This document shows, piece by piece, positions 25,101-37,454 of a stretch of 64,000 bases of DNA. Made by a program: the position numbers and the translations under genes. Position 1 is the stretch's first letter; the number at the start of each line of letters is the position of its first letter. The notes under the pieces were generated by a model. The model saw only the letters and a list, made by a program, of their open reading frames with translations, searched no databases and was not told where the DNA came from. The stretch is from Pocillopora verrucosa (lineage: Eukaryota; Cnidaria; Anthozoa; Scleractinia; Pocilloporidae), in NCBI RefSeq assembly GCF_036669915.1, contig NC_089325.1, forward strand, positions 5,787,400 through 5,851,399, read 5' to 3'.

Positions 25101-28100
25101 CAGTAAGGAGAATTACTAACAAGATCTTGGGAGTTAGAGGGTTAAGCCTTGGTGTCAGCCAAATTGATTCTTAACATAGCAAAATTAGGATGTGAGGTTA
25201 TCAATAAAGAGTGCATGAGTTTCAATCCATACAAATACTAAAAGGCGTCATGTTAATTATTTTTCTATTACAAATGAATAAATAAGATGACTCTAAGTAA
25301 ATTCCAATGTGTGTTATTCAGTGAAGATAGAGTGTTGGAGTATTACAAGAAATCTGCTGGGCAGACAAGAGGTGAATCTGTTGTGAGGTAAGCTGCAATA
25401 AACAATATAAATTTATTAGGTCCACACAGTAATTTTTGTTCTTTTTCATATGTACTGGTTCATGTGATATTTATCTTTAACATTAGTAAACTGAAGTATG
25501 ACTTTGTGACAAACAGGAACTGCTGCTACATGTAAATTCTCATAAACCATTGTTACACTAAGTATTAGATGTGTGATCATGGAAACAAATCTTTCTGCCC
25601 TTAACCAGTGCTGTAGACATGCAGCTTAAACTCTTACTCCTTTTTCCTTCCCTCAGGTATCTGGTTATTTTTCAAAGCTTACCAACATATGGTGTTCATT
25701 ATTATGAAGTTAAGGTGGGTATAGTGAAGGTTGGATTTTTATGGGAAATATTTGTTGGAAAAGAGACAACACTTTTAAAATGTGACATTTCAGTGACTGC
25801 ATGATGCCATTATCAAACACAAATGGTAACATTGACATGTCATAGTCAAAACATCATGTCATTGTTTTATTTATTATCCTAATGTTTTACAAAATCTCAT
25901 TATCAAACATTTTTTGACAATATACTTGTATTTTCATCTGAGAAATATTTGAAAGATTTCAAAGGTTATCTATCCTACAGTACCTACAGTTTTCTTGGTA
26001 TTACTTGCCATTCAAATGTTTTTATTCTCTTTCATGTGTCAAATACAATAATAACTGCATCCAATGTGGGTAGAAAAGTTTTTTCAGAAATGGTTTCCTA
26101 CCTACTCCCATTTCCTCATGATGAATATGTTTTGTCTTCTTTGGTGAAAACAGCCATTTGACAAAGGCATTGTATTAACCAATATTCTGTAAAACTATTT
26201 ATTAAGTATGCTTTTTTTTCTATTTGCAGGACAAGAGCAACATCCCTTGGTGGTTAGGACTCAGTCCTAAAGGAATTGGTCTTTATGACCATGGAGATAA
26301 AATTAAGCCAAGAAAGGTAAAGCATATCTTAATAAATGCTTACTTTTGTACCACAGTGTACCATTTGCACCAATTTCAAATGGCCCTTCCATCTTTCAAG
26401 AACTTTAGGCAAGAGTGCAATTTGCAAGCAATATCTTTCAGAATGAGTTATTGGGTTTGAAAGTGTGTTGCTCTTGGAGAATGAAATTTTCCTCTTTTGA
26501 ATGTCCTGGCTTTAAATATCAAAGTTTGTTTTCTAATAGAAGGGTTTATTAAAAGTATTCAAAAATAGCACCCCAGTGGTGAAATACATGTGAATTTACA
26601 AGTATACTTTAAATATTTAAAAAATACGAAAATCTTACATTTGACTTTAAAATTAAGAGTCTAAGGGGACTGGGAATTACAAGAGTCAGTAGTTATATAC
26701 CAATGAAAAACGCTTAGGTTTGCTTGACTACAAGAACTGGGCGTTAGACGCCATTGTTGGAAAGAAAGATTTTTTAAATCTTTCGGTCCGGCATTTAAAG
26801 AGTGATACATGGTTTTTGTTGCGCAACTCATAAAATTGCGTTTTAACCCAATCTTTTCATTTTCAGATTTTTATGTGGGTTCAGATAGAAAACATTTACT
26901 TCAGAGATAGAAAGTTCTCCATTGAGATCAGAGATTCCTACAGGTAAGTTTCATAAGGTGAAAAATTCCATCTTCAGGAAACTATTGCTATGAAGTTATG
27001 AAGGAAGGACACCATTGTTCAAAGCACGATTTATATAACTCAGGTTTAGCCAATAATTTTTGAATTAGTTTTGTTGCTTTGGATACATTTTCAAGTGATT
27101 GTATTTTCCTTGAAGATTTTTTATTTTTAATTTAATCTTTTGACTTTCTCAATGCATATGATTTAAGCACTACATATTTTTGTTGCACATTTAACAAAGT
27201 TGCTAGTTAATATTCTTGTTCAATAATGAATTCCCTGTTCTATTTGCATGATGATACTCTGAACAGAAATTTCTCCAGATATATCATGAGTCTTTCATTC
27301 TTGTCTTTGTGAAACGGTGAATCTCAGAACTGTTGAATATGCCATATCCTCTTACACAATAAAAACTATGCTCTAGTGGTCAGGTGATGATCTAAAGATC
27401 ATCACCTGATAGAGTGTCAAATTTTTAAAACTAAACCACCAAATGAGAAAAAAAAAAGACCATCTTAATTAGTGACCCACCAACAGTTGAAAAAGCTGGT
27501 ATTTTGGTACTGTATCAGAAAATAAGTCCTCTCATGGAGTTTTTGAACTTTCCACCTTCCAGATATGAATTTAAGGACAGTAAAACTAGGTATGTTGAAT
27601 CAATATAACCCCCTCGTGAAAATAAATTTCCTCTTCACTTAAATGCATGCACAGTCTTAAAGTAAAATGTAACTTTAATGTGGGTAAAGTAGATAAGGAA
27701 AAATTAAACCACGTACGTGTATAAATTAAAAATCAGCTAAGAAGTGACAGTAAAACATGTGATAAGTTATGTATATTAATTGATATAAAAATAATATAAT
27801 AACTGTTAGTAGATCAATACTATTATTTTGCCGTGATGTTCTTTAATTCGTTTAGTATATATTTATTTCTTTGTGTATTTATACGTTTGTGTGTAGGGTT
27901 AACACAATCGGCCGCAAACATGGCGCTGGAAACATGATGGTTCATGCCTGGTTTTCAAGTACAGGTGCATTAGCTAAGACAATGTGGTCCATGGCGATCA
28001 GTCAACACCAGTTTTACCTGGATAAGAAGCAAGTCGAGGTTAGTACTTATTTGATGGAGTTTGTTGAATGAAGGAATTCTAATGAATGGCAGGCCAACCG

Positions 28101-31100
28101 CAAGCATTTCTTCAAGTTTTCCTCGACACTTTCCTTGCTCTCTACACAATTCCTAAGGTAGTGATAAGGAGAGTCTGTTTAACAATGACGAGCTTCTTAA
28201 GTTGGTGATCATTTCCTTTATTCTCATAAACCTTAATGTGTGATTCAGGGTGATACTGTAAGGAGAAATAAGATGCTGGTCACCCTAAGGGATCTAAGGG
28301 TTAAAACCAATTTACACAGCCAGATCGAAGAGTGCGTGAAGATGATGTGTCTTCTGGTTTCTGATTGGTTAGCCTTAGCTGCTACATAGAACGCGTTCCG
28401 ATTCCAATCAAACGTAGTGGCCAATCAGATCTCAAGGAGCCAATGAAAACTCCAAGCTTGAAAGCAAGCAAACTGATCGAAGCGCGGGAAAACGTGCGCG
28501 TCCAAGTCGCAATTGGCTTTGGGTTTTACATCTGATTGGTTGAGGAGGTGGCGCGACTTATCGGGACCAATCACAGAGCGCAGTGAAGAAAAACCATTGA
28601 AGTCCCGGGTGCTTTCGAAACTGAAAATTTTAAGCAATTAGAAAACCTTAACCCGTTTATATTAACCATTAATAAATAAGGGAATGCTTATTGGAATGCT
28701 CATGCAATTGTTTGAAATTTGCAGGGCAAAATAACATTGAAGAGAACTCTTCGAGATATGGCGCGTGAGTTATCGCAGTCAACGGGTTCTTTGCCTTCTT
28801 CCACGTCAGACAGTATGAGCACGAAGAGTGACCAGTCACGCAGTGTGTCAAGTCTTATTGTGAATGGAGGTGAGTATTAACCTAACTCCCCTCGTAGTAA
28901 GTGAATTGGGTCGTTTTAGTGAGGGATCTTCGGCTGCAAGATAACACTCTAATCATATCCTCTTTTTTTTTTGGGGGGGGGGGGGGGAAGGGGTGGGGAT
29001 GGAAAAGAACTGAAACTTTGAGATGTTATTCAGATACAATTCCGGCAACAAGGGGGTATTAAGTAACTGTTCGTGTTGTTCTAATGGGTCTAATGCTGTG
29101 CTCTAGTATAGGAGCTAAGGCCATTTGCCTCAGGACGACTCTCTATCTCTGCTTTTCTGACACTCTTAAGGGCTGGGCACCTTGAATTTTTTTTTTCCTT
29201 TCCTGAGAGCTGGGCGCCTTAAATTTTTTCAGATAAATCCCATTAGGTACCTAGTGGTTTTGCGAAGCAAAGAGCTTTGCTTTGGTGCTGAATATGTCAA
29301 TCCATTGGATTTGTGCTTAGCGTTCTCTGATTTTCACAGGGGAGAATGTATCGTCGCTTTCCAAAGCCGCTGAGCGCGAGATGTTAACAGCTCTGACAGC
29401 GAGGAAAGAGGCTCTCTTGGAGAAACTAAAAGAAAGGACGGAAGAACTAAAAGCCTTGTGTGTGCAAGAAGCGGTAGGAAGTGATAAACATACAACTTCT
29501 CCTCACAATTTCCATACATAACATCGCAACCATGTTGTGAGAATTGGTCATCAGTTAAAGGATTTTCTTGTGGTAGACCTTATTACAATTGATTATCATA
29601 AAACCAAAACCAACATAATCACGACGGCAAATGAGAGGAAAGGAAAATACTACCAGCGGCCAATGAGAACGTGGATGTAAAACAGGCAAAGCGCGGGAAA
29701 ACTCGGGAGACCAAGGTGCGGTTAGTTTCAGATTAGAATCTGATTGGATGAAAGGATGGCGTGAGTTTTCTGGACCAATCTTAAGGCAAACTAAAGCAAA
29801 ACCATCGCACACCAGGGTTACTTTCGGTAAGCTATGAAGATATGTATGGCAGATAGAGAAGAGAAATGGTGATCAGATGCCAGAGGTTATAACGTTGTAA
29901 AGCAAATTTTACATACCCCTGACGTGTTGATAGTTATTGTCCGACAACCTCTTTCAGGAATTAATCGGAGAGTACCCCCCGGAGACGCCCTATACACCAG
30001 GGAGCCCCCTTCCACCAATCAGACGGAGAGTAGGAACTGCCTTTGAATTTTCCGAGTTTATCATTAGCGGAGAAAAGGACGAGGTAATTTTTTTTTTTTA
30101 TATGTTGTGAGATGTTCTATCGGAAAGAGTTTTATGACTGTAATCCACTGCCTACAAAGGTGAAAATCTCATTGATTATTGATTTTTATCAAGAACAAAA
30201 TAGGTGCCAGAGCTACTGATCTCCCTTTAATTATAATGAAATGATAGAATGTTTTTAAAGATGCAAACTACATGTACTTGCAATTCAATTGCGAGACATT
30301 CCTTAATGCTGTTACGCTATCAACCAACTTTGTTTCGTCACTCCCAACTTTCTCCGAGTACATTTCCCACATAGAACTTAGGGCTGTTAAGCTTATCCTT
30401 CAACTTTGTTTCGTCACTCCCAACTTTCCCCGATTGCAGTTCCTACGTAGAACTCTGACTGTTTTGTCTTCTGATTCTTAGTATTCTATAATTGTTTTTC
30501 CCTGACCAGGACGAGGAAATCAAGTCTATGGCGAGAGAGATTGAAATTCAGTCACAGATAACAACCGCCGCACAGGTATGGAGGGAATCCTGAATGTTCT
30601 GATATTCCTCCTTCTATTTTGGGGTGATTTAGTAATTTTGATATTGTACTGTGCTTACCCTTGCTTCACGTTTTCCGGCACGATTCTAGAAACTCGCCGA
30701 AGACCGCAGCGTAAACAAGAACGTAAGGAAAACAAGGAAGTTAACGTATCAAAAGTCATTGAGGAGGGTGAGAACAATGGATGCGTGAATCCCTTTTTGT
30801 GTTCTTTTTTCTTCTTCTTTCTCTCGCCGATTCCTGTCGCGTCTTACTAACGGTACTAGCGGCCACATCTGCTCACCCAAAAGACCAATTACTCTGGAAC
30901 GCGAATTTCTTTTATTCCATTAAACAAATAAGGCCTTCAGTCACGCGATTGAATTCGCTTTTACACACGAAGAACCACTTGTTGGTTTCCCGCAAGGGGA
31001 GCAGGCGTTTAAAACGCCCATGTGTCTTGGTTTGTCCATTTATTGCGCCATAATCTTTCCCATTTGTTCTTAAATCAAATAACTAAACTCTTTTTGTGTT

Positions 31101-32802
31101 ATTGCAGCTCAAAGACATGGAAAGTAATCTTGAAACACTGAAGAGGAGTCGATCGGCTGTGGACATCAACCACGGTAATGGCCATCATAATTTAGCTTGT
31201 TCCTAATAAGGTTAGTTTCTTTTTCTTGCAACATAAACCGTACGTGACACAAGCATTCGTTTCTGTCATTCGCGCATCGTGCCTGTAGAATATTCAGAAA
31301 GGCTTAATTGTTGGTGAGGTCTGCTTTGACTCGCACACGGGCGGCTTTGCTAAGATCTTTCTGCCTTTCCTTACATTCACAAAGCTGTTATGTTGCATAG
31401 GCCAAGTTGTGTTGCATATAACGATACTAGTGTTGTGTCATGTACCTTGGGTGTAACGTCACTTGAGTTGGCGAATGGTTTTAGGTGTTTTCGTGGTAGA
31501 TATAGTTATTGCTAAATGAGTGATTCAGATTCTCGCCTAACCAAGTCCACATTTTTATTTCGTAGATGAAGGAGATAACAGGACCGGAGAAGGTGAGGCA
31601 TAGCAGTGACTTCTGAAGCTGATTTTCTGTATTGAAAACAAAATTTGGTTTTATTAGCTGAGTTGATAACGTTTCGAACGTTTGCCATTCGTCAGAGCGT
31701 AGGGGAGGCACAGGTTGAAAACCCCATCGAAGTCGGAAATCTTTCGTCGGACCCTGCTTTCTTCAATTTATGTACTTTCCAAGTTTTCTCTTTGATCATA
31801 TTCCTTTTTTTTCCAACAGGTTTATATCGCGCAAATTCGACGGCCAACGGTCCCAGCTACTCCCAAACAGAACGGCTTAGTTCTCACCGCTACCGAACAA
31901 GTGTTAACCTTAGTGTTGGAAGAAAGGGAAGTACAGTCAGTTCGGAAAGTTTTCATGATAGAGACTCGGTCGATAGGGGGTCCTACAGCGGACCTCCCTC
32001 CCCAGTGATATCGCCGTATAGAAAAACACCCCCGAGCCCCACCGCAAGGTCTTATCATGGGTCCTCGGAGACAAGACGACAATATAGTCCACTAGCTAAC
32101 GGTCCCCGTGCGGGAAGGTTATCTCCCCGGGGGGAAAACAACCGTTCTGTGCCGGCGTTTCAATATTCGGATAGTGACACTAGAAGCGACTCTTCCACGA
32201 AGCCATCGTCGGTGAGTTCGTACGCGAACTCGGAAGACAACGGAGATAACATTGAGCCTTACTGGCACCAGCGGAGAATTGGGAATTCTTGCGAGAGTCT
32301 GGACGGGAATCACGTTCGAGGACCAAGTCCCCGGATGTTTGTGAATCGTTCCGCGGAACAGAGTTCAGAAAGTCTCAACAGCGACCACGAGGGGAGTTCC
32401 TCTCCGTTTAGTCCTGTGCGCAATTATCGATCATTTTCGTTTAGCGCTCGCCCATCGAACTTGAAAATTCCTACCGTTAAGTATTTGAACACCAGTGAAT
32501 TGGGAATAATAAGTAATTCAGGTACTGCTGGAAGTTATTCTGTGAATCACACTTCACGGTTGTCTCCCAATCTCGCCAGCAAAGGGTATATCTCTACATC
32601 TATGTCGAAAATTGATCTACCTCCGCCGTCGTTGTCAAATATGAATTTGAGGACAGCTAGATCCCAGGTTAATATGTCGACGATACCTTATCTGATAAGT
32701 CCAGGTTACCATCGGAAAAATCAACTCTCAGAGTTGTCCATATACGAGGAAGACCTACTTGAATGGAGAGCGAATGACGACTCGGAAGCTACATTAGTGT
32801 AA
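19156..32802 (+). CDS. FRMD4: FRMD4A/B-type FERM-domain scaffold, 855 residues, 19 exons
   Basis: Homologue of the vertebrate cytohesin-binding cell-polarity scaffolds FRMD4A and FRMD4B. Coding exons: 19156-19230, 19343-19437, 22809-22901, 23505-23589, 24444-24523, 24660-24743, 25322-25387, 25657-25714, 26230-26316, 26867-26943, 27897-28038, 28725-28869, 29340-29473, 29958-30083, 30510-30575, 30690-30767, 31108-31174, 31566-31592, 31820-32802. All phases agree and the stop is TAA. Residues about 9-314 form the FERM domain; SLPTYGVHYYEVK, IPWWLGLSPKGI and MWSMAISQHQFYLDKKQ match FRMD4A closely. Residues about 375-515 match its CUPID/DUF3338 coiled region (TARKEALLEKLKER, PPIRRRVGTAF, EIEIQSQITTAAQKLAED). 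The last exon codes a long Ser/Pro/Arg-rich, probably disordered tail. The C terminus is ATLV, which fits a class I PDZ ligand. Vertebrate FRMD4A is longer, about 1,040 residues. A candidate poly(A) signal is at 34080-34085. Confidence 0.94.
19438..22808. other. Long FRMD4 intron 2
   Basis: This is the largest intron of the gene at 3.4 kb. It is AT-rich. I saw no exon, RNA gene or repeat with clear ends in it. Confidence 0.5.
24931..25146. repeat. Dispersed repeat family 1 copy
   Basis: This starts CTTAACTCTTTAACTCCCAT and ends GGGAGTTAGAGGGTTAAG. It shares ATGAGTGACCAAGACAGAAT with the copy at 54650-54832. It lies in an FRMD4 intron. Confidence 0.7.
27380..27409. repeat. Perfect 14-bp hairpin
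   Basis: TCAGGTGATGATCT at 27380-27393 and its exact inverse AGATCATCACCTGA at 27396-27409 flank a 2-base AA centre. It lies in FRMD4 intron 10. No larger repeat context was seen. Confidence 0.85.
28136..28312. repeat. Dispersed repeat family 2 copy
   Basis: This carries ACAATTCCTAAGGTAGTGAT, GGTGATCATTTCCTTTATTC and AATGTGTGATTCAGGGTGAT. It ends with AAGGGATCTAAGGGTTAAAA. The order is the same as in the copy at 56068-56282. Confidence 0.65.
28370..28625. repeat. Dispersed repeat family 3 copy (best preserved)
   Basis: The motif order is CCAATCAGATCTCAAGGAGC, CCAATGAAAACTCC, AGCGCGGGAAAACGTGCGC, TCTGATTGGTTGAGGAGGTG, GCGCGACTTATCGGGACC, AATCACAGAGCGCAGTG. It contains several CCAAT/ATTGG boxes. 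It lies in FRMD4 intron 11, and the class is unknown. Confidence 0.6.
28973..28987 (+). repeat. Homopolymer run of about 15 G, preceded by about 10 T
   Basis: A T run passes straight into a G run and then AAGGGGTGGGGATGG. At least four G tracts lie close together on the plus strand, so the site could form a G-quadruplex in FRMD4 intron 12. The exact run length may be a sequencing or assembly approximation. Confidence 0.7.
29600..29825. repeat. Dispersed repeat family 3 copy
   Basis: This has CCAATGAGAACGTGGATG, AAAGCGCGGGAAAACTCGGG, CTGATTGGATGAAAGGATGG and TCTGGACCAATCTTAAGG, in the same order as the copy 1.2 kb upstream. It lies in an FRMD4 intron. Confidence 0.55.
30325..30463. repeat. 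Tandem duplication, 76-bp period
   Basis: CAACTTTGTTTCGTCACTCC starts at 30325 and again at 30401. The rest of each unit (CCCAACTTT...CATAGAACT or ACGTAGAACT...CTGTT) matches with scattered changes. It lies in FRMD4 intron 14. Confidence 0.8.
31643..31701. repeat. Partial copy of the GACGTTTCGAGCG fold-back MITE
   Basis: TTGGTTTTATTAGCTGAGTT and TTTCGAACGTTTGCC / ATTCGTCAGAGCG match one arm of the elements at 6868-7051 and 42168-42356. The other arm is missing. Confidence 0.5.
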
Positions 32803-35277
32803 GATCAAGAACAAAAAGTAATCGATTCTCCATCGCCGATTTCTCCAAACTTCACACTGGATAGAGAGTGAAGCTGATGAAATGGAGCATCAGTAAATAT
32901 ATTGGACACCAGGTTACTGTTATCTGACGGGTGATAACAGTTCAGAGAACTGCTGTCAAGGAGATTGCACATGAAGGAAACTTTAATTCATTTTACACAG
33001 TTTGTGTTCGATAGGTGATAGTATTTAGTACAAATTGACAAAAATGCAACCTAGGTCTATTTTTGATGGTACCCTTCTCAAATGTTTTTCTTTAACATGG
33101 CTATTTGATTAATTTTTAACGTGGTTATTATTCCACAAAATAACAAGTCTCGGTAGAAAAGCAGGGGAGGGGGGGCGAATTTTTTCCTATCGTAAACGGA
33201 CAAAATCGTTCGAAAATACTCTGAAAGGTGAAATTTGTAATTTTTTCTTTTGGACTAAAAGATCGTAATGATTTTTTATACATGTATATTCTTTGTAAGT
33301 AGTATTACTGAGACGGGTTATTTCATTTGGTCAATTATTTTGTTTTTCAAAACGCAAAGTGGAATGAAAGCCTGGGTACCAGACGGGAACATCTCATTGC
33401 GTTAATCATGTTATCGTTATCTAAACTTCTCAGTTTAGACTATTTTTAGCCAAACCTTAGACTAGAATTTTATATATATATTTTTTTTTTTTACTTCAAC
33501 GTGCACTCAACCAACCTGGCCTTAGACTGGATTGAGAGTGGGAAATGAACGTTCATACACACAGACACAACTGAGTGTCGAGGTTAAAAGGAATTTCTAT
33601 GGGTTGCTTTTACATGCTTTGATTGGTGTAAAACACTCGTGGCACTATTACAAACCGGTCACGCTCATATCCCACGCTTTCTTAACTTGTTTTTTTTCTC
33701 CGTTGTTATTGGCCCAAATATGTTCTCCACCACCACTGAATGGTTAATTTTCTCCCGTCATGCATCAGTGACATTTAATTGAAATTATCAGTCTAGGAAT
33801 TACGTCTTTATTTACTAGTCCTTCACATCCCTATGGGATAACGACCTGCTTTCTAGGTCGCTTCTGGATATTTATTTGAAGCAATTCGCGAAATATTCCA
33901 CGTTATAGATTGGGTTACTAAATTGAATTTCGTGAGCGCTGTAAAGTATGGATTAAAGAAAAGAAAAGTTATTCGTAAGAGAACATGTAAATACTGAATG
34001 AAAATACTTATCATTTTAACTAATAGCATTTTTTAAATCACAGAATATACCAGTTTTATTATATTCACAGGAATGTTTCAATAAATAGCAAAATTATAAA
34101 GATCTCTTTGTCGATAATTTGAAGTGGACTTTTTTGCCGGGACCTCTCATCATGACACCATGTAAAGAAACGAGCCGGTGTGCCTTCCTAGGGACGAGGG
34201 TGGCATAATTACCTATTGCAGGCTTATCGCGAGGGATGTTAGTTCGTCGAAATTTTTCTCAGTCTTTTTGTCTTTATTACGTCCTTCTTTGCTTGGGAAT
34301 GCGAGGCTTATGGGAGTGGAACCTGTGGCTAGGACTAAAACATATCCATATCTTACGAATTCATGTATGTTTTGGGAAGGATCCACCATACTTTCAAAAA
34401 GACGTTACGAGGGACACTAAGGAATATGTTTTCTGGATTATGGATTATGGTTTGTAAAGATTACTTTTAGATTTCGCATCTTCCATCGTTTGTCGAGGGA
34501 AATAGGACGCTTACTGAAAAGAAATGCGTGTGACAGTGAAAGAAAAAATGAGAAATAGGTTTGCCTAGCGTACATGTGGTAGTGCTGCAAAGGCCACATT
34601 ATGACCTGGTCTTGTCTTGTTTGATATGGTGCCATGTTGCTTGACTTAACCTGTGTCAAATAACCTGGTTTCCCTTCTTCTGTTCTTTCAGAAGAGTCAA
34701 GTTGTCCTCGCATCATATATGTTTCCAGAAGAATATAACCTCAACTTCATAAAACATTCTGCTGTTTTTATCTTCAGGGGGTCTGTTATGAATGACACTC
34801 CGAGGTGTCGTCTTGTGGTCAAAACGTGACCCTTATTTGGTGTGAACCAAATTTACTGCCAAATATAAAAAAATACACAGAAATCTAAAAGTATAACATA
34901 GAAGTAGGCATTCCAAGTTTCTTATTGGGGGCCGCTCACGGTATTTCAATACGTCGGTAACGCGGTATTGCATTTAAACCCTGTCATTTACTTTATGCAC
35001 TAAAAGTTCCTGGAGATGGTTCGGTTTAACAGAGATTTGAATGGTGCTTTTCGTTCCTTCTCGCATAAAAAGTGAACCGTAAAGCTACTACTCTTGCACA
35101 ACATTAATGAGTGTCAGCAAAACTTCACGAAAGCAAATTAAGCCTCGAGTTTTTAGCGAGTTGATGTGCATGCGCACTCAATTAATTACGAGTCATGATA
35201 TTCTTAAGGAGCCGCGTGCCACATGTCTTTAAGCGTTGCGTTTAAAATAATGTTGACGTTCTTCATCCTCATCGTTC
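32803..35277. other. FRMD4 3' UTR and gene-free spacer
   Basis: An AATAAA at 34080-34085 would give a 3' UTR of about 1.3 kb. Nothing after it was recognised until the first U5-like copy. The last few hundred bases resemble spacer sequence inside the U5 cluster. Confidence 0.5.
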
Positions 35278-35400
35278 GCTCTGGATTCTCCTTCAAATTA
35301 CGCATTAATCTTTCGCCTTTTACTAAAGATTACCGTGGAGGGGAACAACTGAAGGAGTCTTACAACCAATTTTTCGTCGTTAAATTGAAAAATGTACTAG
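35278..35400 (+). pseudogene. U5: U5 snRNA copy 1, lacks 3' hairpin
   Basis: The 5' part is B-like (GCTCTGGATTCTCCTTCAAA) and loop I is intact, as is the start of the Sm region (CCAATTTTTCGTCG). The GC-rich 3' hairpin is replaced by TTAAATTGAAAA. A PSE-like CCACATGTC lies about 59 bases upstream. It is probably a decayed gene. Confidence 0.75.
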
Positions 35401-35898
35401 AACATAAATAAATTAGCCTAAGCAAACAACCGTTTACAGCAGTATTATCCTTGTTACGTTTTACTAAGAAGCGTACAGTTCAACGCCTCACTATTAGTCA
35501 TTACTTGAAAAGCATGCTGTAATACGTACAGAGAGGTTCAACTTACATAGCTCGAATCATGTTAAATTGACATGATTCACTATAACCATCTGTGGAGCAG
35601 AGCAAATGAATGAGTCCTTCACACTATTTATGATCGCCCTGCATGTTGATAAGGCTCCAAAAGTGAGAAAGGACTCAAGTTCCTGAAATTTTTTTTCGGG
35701 GTCGTTGCCATCGTTTTCTTGAAAAAATTTTATCTATTGCCAGACACCACCCGTGCTTATACTTAAACTTTGTGTCTCATACAACTTCAAGGCTTTCACT
35801 TTCACTTTAGTGCGCAACCGCAATAATGATAAAAATCAACCCCACTTGCATAAGCGAGTCATCCACGACATACCGCTGTTACTTACCACTCAAATTTC

Positions 35899-36015
35899 AC
35901 TCTGGTTTTCCTTCATCACGCATAAATCTTTCGCCTTTTACTAAAGATTTCCGTGGAGGAGAACAGTTGAATGAGTCTATAGACCAATTTTTTTCGCCCT
36001 GCCTTACGGCGGGGC
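35899..36015 (+). ncRNA. U5: U5 snRNA copy 2, type A, complete
   Basis: The spliceosomal U5 RNA aligns exon ends through loop I. Seen here: 5' ACTCTGGTTTTCCTTCAT, stem-loop AATCTTT-CGCCTTTTACT-AAAGATT, CCGTGGAGGAGAACAG, Sm site CAATTTTTTTCG, and 3' hairpin GCCCTGCCTTACGGCGGGGC. The PSE-like CCCACTTGC at 35841-35849 starts 58 bases upstream. Confidence 0.92.
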
Positions 36016-36199
36016 CATCCAAAGAAGCGGAACAAATGTAAACAGAGTTAAGGATAATTCATAAGGGTCTTATGAGTGACCACCGGCAGTTGAGAGACCG
36101 ATGAACTCTCTCTGACGACGCTCGCAGAAGTGAAGATCTTCGTCAGGCTAAGTCACTTGCGAAATTTGCAGAGGCGAAAATAGCAGATTTTGATGCGCA

Positions 36200-36264
36200 A
36201 ATGCATAAATCAGTTGAATGAGTCTATATACCAAATTTTTCGTCGTTCTTTCTTGTGGTGGGGC
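36200..36264 (+). pseudogene. U5: U5 snRNA copy 3, loop I region deleted
   Basis: GCATAAAT joins directly to CAGTTGAATGAGTCTATA, so the whole loop I stem-loop is missing. The Sm site (AAATTTTTCG) and a weakened 3' hairpin (TTCTTTCTTGTGGTGGGG) remain. It is a non-functional fragment. Confidence 0.8.
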
Positions 36265-37336
36265 CACCTGAGTGAAGTGGAAGATGTGAAAACGGTGCAT
36301 ATTTGTAATAAACTCAATAGTCAACACAAACAACTAAATGCCCAAAAAACCCTCTTTGATGGCGCTAACGGAAATTTAAATCTGGTGCACACATGCAAAA
36401 TTTGCTCAAACCATGGTATGACTCTTCTCTACAAAGAGCACATAAGGCATCCAAGCGAACAACGATATCGAACCATCTGATCTCTAGGAAATAAAGAACG
36501 GGATGAGTTTATTGTTACTCCCTTGGGATATCTTAAGTTTTTCTCCCTAAGGGATCTTATGCTGGTTTGTATCGGAAGGAAAATTGATTATTTTACAAAA
36601 TTTAGGCGCGCAGGAGCACCTGGCAGACTCGGTGCCTTTAATCTGACACCAAACAATATGCCGGTAATTGACGCAAAGATCATTTTGACAGAAACCTCTG
36701 ACTTTCTTTTAAGTCGTTTTTTGAACCTAATGGACGTCGAGCACGCCGTTCCAACGTGAAAGCCCGAATGATGCAAGAAACCACCTTAGCGAAGGAAGTC
36801 TCTATACTCTGGCCAAAGGCCATCTTGCACAATAATCCATCATACCGTTTCTCGTCTGCAAGGACAATTTCCCCCTCTTTGGCCACCTTACCAGTAACTT
36901 TAGCCTAAATCACACCAACTTCACTTAAGGTGCATACTTATGTCGCAGGAACTATAATTTCCAACTATGAGATGGTTTTGACTGGTGCATCAATAAATTT
37001 TTTTAGGTTTTCAGTGGAGAAGAGCAAGTTAATGAGAGCTCTAAGCTTTTGTTGCGTCGCCTGTCCTTTGGTGGAACTCCATAAGTAAGATAGAGCTGAG
37101 AAGAGAAGAAACAAGCCTCTACAAACATTACTTTAAACGAGATCGCTCCCATAGTTTTCCTAGAAAACGTTATTCATCGCCAGACACGACCTGTGGTTGT
37201 ATGAAAATTTTGTGCTTCGCATAATTTTTTATAGATATTGTAATTTAGTGCGCAGGCACGTAAATGATAAATGCAAACCCCACTTGCGTTAGCGAGTCAT
37301 CTTCGACATAGCGCTGGGTTAACAAACTAGGAAATT

Positions 37337-37454
37337 GCTCTGGTTTTCCTTCATCACGCACAAATCTTTCGCCTTTTACTAAAGATTTCCGTGGAGGAGA
37401 ACAGTCGAATGAGTCTGTAAACTAATTTTTTGTTGCCCTGCCTTGAGGCGGGGC
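37337..37454 (+). ncRNA. U5: U5 snRNA copy 4, type A, complete
   Basis: All U5 parts are present. The 5' base of ACTCTGG is G here. The Sm region is CTAATTTTTTGTTG and the 3' hairpin GCCCTGCCTTGAGGCGGGGC. The PSE-like CCCACTTGC is at 37279-37287 (-58), directly preceded by the octamer-like ATGCAAA. It lies at the outer edge of the left inverted arm. Confidence 0.9.

Noticed and set aside
31645-31819. Start of the last FRMD4 frame as a separate gene beginning at 31645
   Set aside because: A clear acceptor at 31818-31819 joins in phase with the preceding exons. The upstream part is intron with a MITE fragment.
37337-37454. Helitron-like 3' hairpins from the repeated GC-rich stem
   Set aside because: The hairpin GCCCTGC...GCGGGGC is the U5 3' stem-loop. 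No CTRR terminus follows, and loop I and the Sm site precede it.
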